This document shows positions 61,261 to 64,000 of a stretch of 64,000 nt of DNA, piece after piece. A model generated the notes under the pieces. The model saw only the letters and a list, made by a program, of their open reading frames with translations. It searched no databases and had not been told where the DNA came from. Position numbers and translations under genes: made by a program. The stretch lies in assembly GCA_035578155.1 (NCBI GenBank), contig JAPWDM010000045.1, positions 363,001 through 427,000 on the forward strand, written 5' to 3'. The stretch is from Brachynemurus nebulosus. Taxonomy: Eukaryota; Arthropoda; Insecta; Neuroptera; Myrmeleontidae. Positions within the stretch are counted from its first letter, which is position 1. Each line of letters opens with the position of its first letter.

Positions 61261-62447
61261 ACTTTGATAATTTTTTTTTTGATTCGTATACCAATTTTAC
61301 CTATAATCTTGTTTCATCATTTTTTTTGATACCTGCTACCGTTTTCTCGAAACTACTGAGGACAGATAAGTAAAGTCCATATTTCATTTTTAATATCAGG
61401 GTGACCGAGCCCGGCTCGATGGAAATTTCATCTGTATGGAATTTCCTGAGAACAGCAGACATGCCAATTGATGATAACTGGACAGTCCAGTTGTTTATTT
61501 CTCTATAGGATACAAATAGTATTTTCCACAGTAAATAAGTAATTTAATAGTAGTCATAGGTAAAACTATTATTGGTGGTATCTATAGAAATATTTATTAA
61601 TACTAACAAAAATTCCAAAATTATTTTTTCACAAATACTTAGCAACTATAACTAATTTGCATGATTTTTTAAATAAATTCATAGATTGCTGTATACAGTA
61701 ATCAAAAATTGATATTTTACGGTTTTTCGTAAATTTCTGCGGTTAGACTAACAATTTTGCAAAACCCTTTCTTAGCGAGCGCCTGCGACCCAACAGGGAC
61801 CTACATACCAAATTTCAAGTTTGTATACATTAATTTAATAAAACACAACCAACTGCGGGGCAATTACAATTATAAGGAACAAAAAGTTCAAAATTGACGA
61901 CAAACCCGCAAATTACAAGTAATAAAAATCATCACATGATTAATTCAATAACAAAAAAAGGAAAATAAAATTGAAAATAAAATAAAAGTCAAGTTTAACT
62001 AGTTTCCACCGTTTAAACGGTCATTCTCAAAAACAACGGACCCAAATCGTCAGTCAAAAATCATAACATTTTAGAGAAAATTCAAAAATTGTCACAAATG
62101 AATTTGTAGGGGGTTTAAAAATATCAGAATCAAAGTATAACAACATAGTTACGAGAACTGTGTGGTAAGAGGAAATGTTAAATAAAATTAAAATTAAATT
62201 AAATTAAAAACTTTAAAATTTTTAGGAGGTTTGAAAACAAGGAATATTAAAAAACGACGCCCAAACGTCAGACAGAAAATTTCGCAAAACACTAAAAGTG
62301 ACGAATTTTCAGAATACATTTTAAATAGAAATGAGAAAAACCGTTAACTAATAAAAGAAACGTTAAATTTAGAAAGAACCACTGACAAAATCACCGCTTG
62401 AGTATCCAATATAACAAAGTAACACAAAAAATTGTAATAAAATCAGC
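61261..62447. other. AT-rich flank of the Penelope-like element
   Basis: No gene. Whether 61850-62447 belongs to the element's untranslated region is undecided. Confidence 0.4.
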
Positions 62448-62551
62448 ATTATTGAAAGTTAGTAAAACAGTATGCAATTACGAAAACAATATAATTAAAT
62501 AAGCAGTAGACTACTGAAATGATGAACCTCGACTAAAACTAGTGATGAAAC

Positions 62552-63403
62552 TCAAAACCAATTAAGCATGAGTTGAACAATACACAGTGACGTATTGAAA
62601 TCGTATAGTTGTGATGATTCGTTTAAGATAGGGTTGTTCAAAATGACGTCTTGTGCTATTCTAAGACATTCCAGATGATTCATTAGGTTACCTTTTGAAC
62701 AAATGGGGAGAGTCTCAAAGTTAGATTCAAGATTGAAATCGTGATCTGAATCAATAATATGCTGGGCTATGGCAGAATGATTCCTAGTGTTAGCTGATTT
62801 TTTTGCTGAAAGATGTTTATTGAACCTGGTTATAAATTTTCTACCTGTCTGACCAACATACGAAACTCCACATGCGCAGACGTATTTATAAATGCCGGAT
62901 TTGTGAAATTTAGGAATAGGATCCTTTGATTTAATAAACAAAGATGACAAAGTATTGGCTGAAGAAAAACTCAATTTCACGTTGTGACCACGGAAAATTT
63001 TATTAAACAAACTAACTTGTTCACTGTTAAAAGGAATTGAAACATAATGGTTTGAGCTAATATGGTTAGTGGAAGAAAGGTTAGGAAAAATAATTGACTC
63101 AAATTTTCGGTTCAAACATTTAATATAGATATTATATAGAAATTCTAAAGCATAGCCGTTCCGACAACCAATGTGAATGATGATCGATAGTTCTCTACAG
63201 AAATTGGGCTTATTCAGGGGATAAGTAAAAAGTCTATGAAACGCATGATTGAAAAACGCCATTTTATGTTGCTGTGGATGAGAGGAAGTTGCGTGGATAC
63301 AATGATCGGTGTGAGAAGGTTTCCTATAAACAGAACACCGCAAAAGGTTGGAATAAGGATCTTTATATATGGTAAGATCTAGGAAGTTTATTTTCAGATT
63401 CAA
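62552..63403 (-). pseudogene. Penelope-like element: RT C-terminus plus GIY-YIG endonuclease
   Basis: 283 codons. NFLDLTIYKD and CSVYRKPSHTD are the post-palm/thumb region. GIYKYVCAC (from residue 170) and SYVGQTGRKF (181-190) are the GIY and YIG strands with the following Arg, and RFNKH and NHSAIAQH continue the nuclease with its Penelope-type Cys/His residues. This frame continues the reverse transcriptase of the next entry but is shifted by one base at about 63385-63395, so the ORF is broken. The nuclease part itself is open to its stop at 62552. Confidence 0.92.
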
Positions 63404-63926
63404 ATTCTATTGTAAAATTTATTCTAGAATGGAGGATGTTAATAAACTCAAGGAACTCGAGGGCCTCCTGGTGGGAACCAGACCAAACCATAAAGATATC
63501 GTCGACGTAACGTTTCCAACATAAAATTTTATGAAGGAATTTAAAATTCGAATTGAAAATGATATGCTCCAGATGATCCATGAAAAAATTAACCGTGAAC
63601 GGTGAAATAGCCATTCTCATCCCCAATCCATTCAATTGTGTGTAGATGTTATCATTGAAACTTAAATAATTATGGTCCAAGAGGAGACCCAAACAACTGA
63701 AAAGTGACTCAATATTAACGGATTCCGGAAGACAATGTGAGTTAACCATGATAAAATTCTGGAACAGTATTTTAAGTTCATCCAACGGAACAGAGGTACA
63801 CAAATCGGAGACATCTAAAGATAGTAAAATGCAGTTATCCGGAATTTTAAGTTGAGTTAAAAAAGATGTAAGTTCCAATGAGTTATTTAAAGCAAATTCA
63901 CATTTGAAATCCGTAAATCGAATCAT
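63363..63926 (-). pseudogene. Penelope-like reverse transcriptase, central palm
   Basis: 187 codons. LLSLDVSDLCTSVP (motif A, Asp38), NGLGMRMAISPFTVNFFMD (motif B; the usual PMGSP reads GMRMA here) and KRYVDDIF (motif C, catalytic DD at 142-143). The N-terminal RT portion is missing: upstream of 63937 the sequence is the inverted flanking repeat. The 3' end is frameshifted relative to the endonuclease frame. Probably inactive. Confidence 0.9.
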
Positions 63927-64000
63927 TTTCAGAAACCGTCTGCTGCTTATTTAATTATATTGTTTTCGTAATTGCATACTGTTTTACAAATTTTCAATAA

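Larger units (their letters stand above)
62448..64000 (-). mobile_element. Penelope-like retroelement, 5' part beyond or lost
   Basis: Encodes reverse transcriptase followed by a GIY-YIG endonuclease, the order unique to Penelope-like elements. 62448-62510 and 63937-64000 are inverted copies of one another (core GCAATTACGAAAACAATATA), the kind of inverted flanking repeat this class often carries. The window ends inside the right copy. Confidence 0.9.

Overview
The window is animal nuclear DNA and almost certainly from an insect. It is very AT-rich, has spliced genes with GT..AG introns, encodes a MADF-domain protein, and carries an arthropod-style transposon load (hAT, PIF/Harbinger-like MITEs, piggyBac-like MITEs, Helitron-like and LINE fragments, a Penelope-like element). 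A hemipteran is my guess, but nothing here fixes the order. Most of the 64 kb is mobile-element debris and long (TA)n tracts.

Four genes, and possibly a fifth decayed one, emerge once exons are joined by splice sites and phase. (1) Plus strand, 12147-12626 + 21974-23335: a 613-residue acidic, probably nuclear protein with three dynein-light-chain (LC8) type Q-V/T-D motifs, a SUMO-interaction-like motif and a C-terminal CxxC...CxxC zinc-binding segment. Its 9.3-kb intron is packed with repeats. (2) Plus strand, 31755-32099 + 33903-34427: a 289-residue MADF/BESS-type DNA-binding protein. (3) Minus strand, 45006-44931 + 44850-44830 + 37087-36765: a 139-residue secreted protein with a signal-peptide exon, a 21-nt micro-exon and a strongly basic last exon. 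A hAT transposon sits in its long second intron. (4) Plus strand, 55487-55580 + 56161-56381: a 104-residue secreted protein with a very similar signal-peptide exon and the same intron phase. Its likely poly(A) signal lies inside a hAT MITE. (5) Plus strand, about 36123-36542: TATA box, signal-peptide-like start and a terminal exon, tail to tail with gene 3, apparently broken. Genes 3, 4 and perhaps 5 look like one family of small secreted proteins; this is the most interesting biology in the window.

Layout: 1-12 kb, minisatellites, a gypsy reverse-transcriptase scrap, a 91-bp satellite, TIR elements and a hairpin-ended repeat family carrying (TA)n. 12-24 kb, gene 1 with intronic elements (hAT, a LINE 3' end, a 1.7-kb repeat, a Helitron-like end). 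23.8-29 kb, a dense cluster of inverted-repeat elements, two of them nested. 29-38 kb, gene 2, MITEs, and the 3' ends of genes 5 and 3. 38-48 kb, a 3.7-kb hAT element with perfect 8-bp target duplications but a broken transposase, the first exons of gene 3, a piggyBac-like MITE and a second hAT remnant. 48.8-54.4 kb, a 5.6-kb TIR-bounded block with no recognisable gene, containing an inverted second copy of the 18-20 kb repeat. 55-58 kb, gene 4 and two hAT MITEs. 59-64 kb, a tRNA-like SINE, repeats and a Penelope-like element running off the right edge.

All exon joins are inferred from splice motifs, phase and open frame. No transcript, alignment or database search was available.
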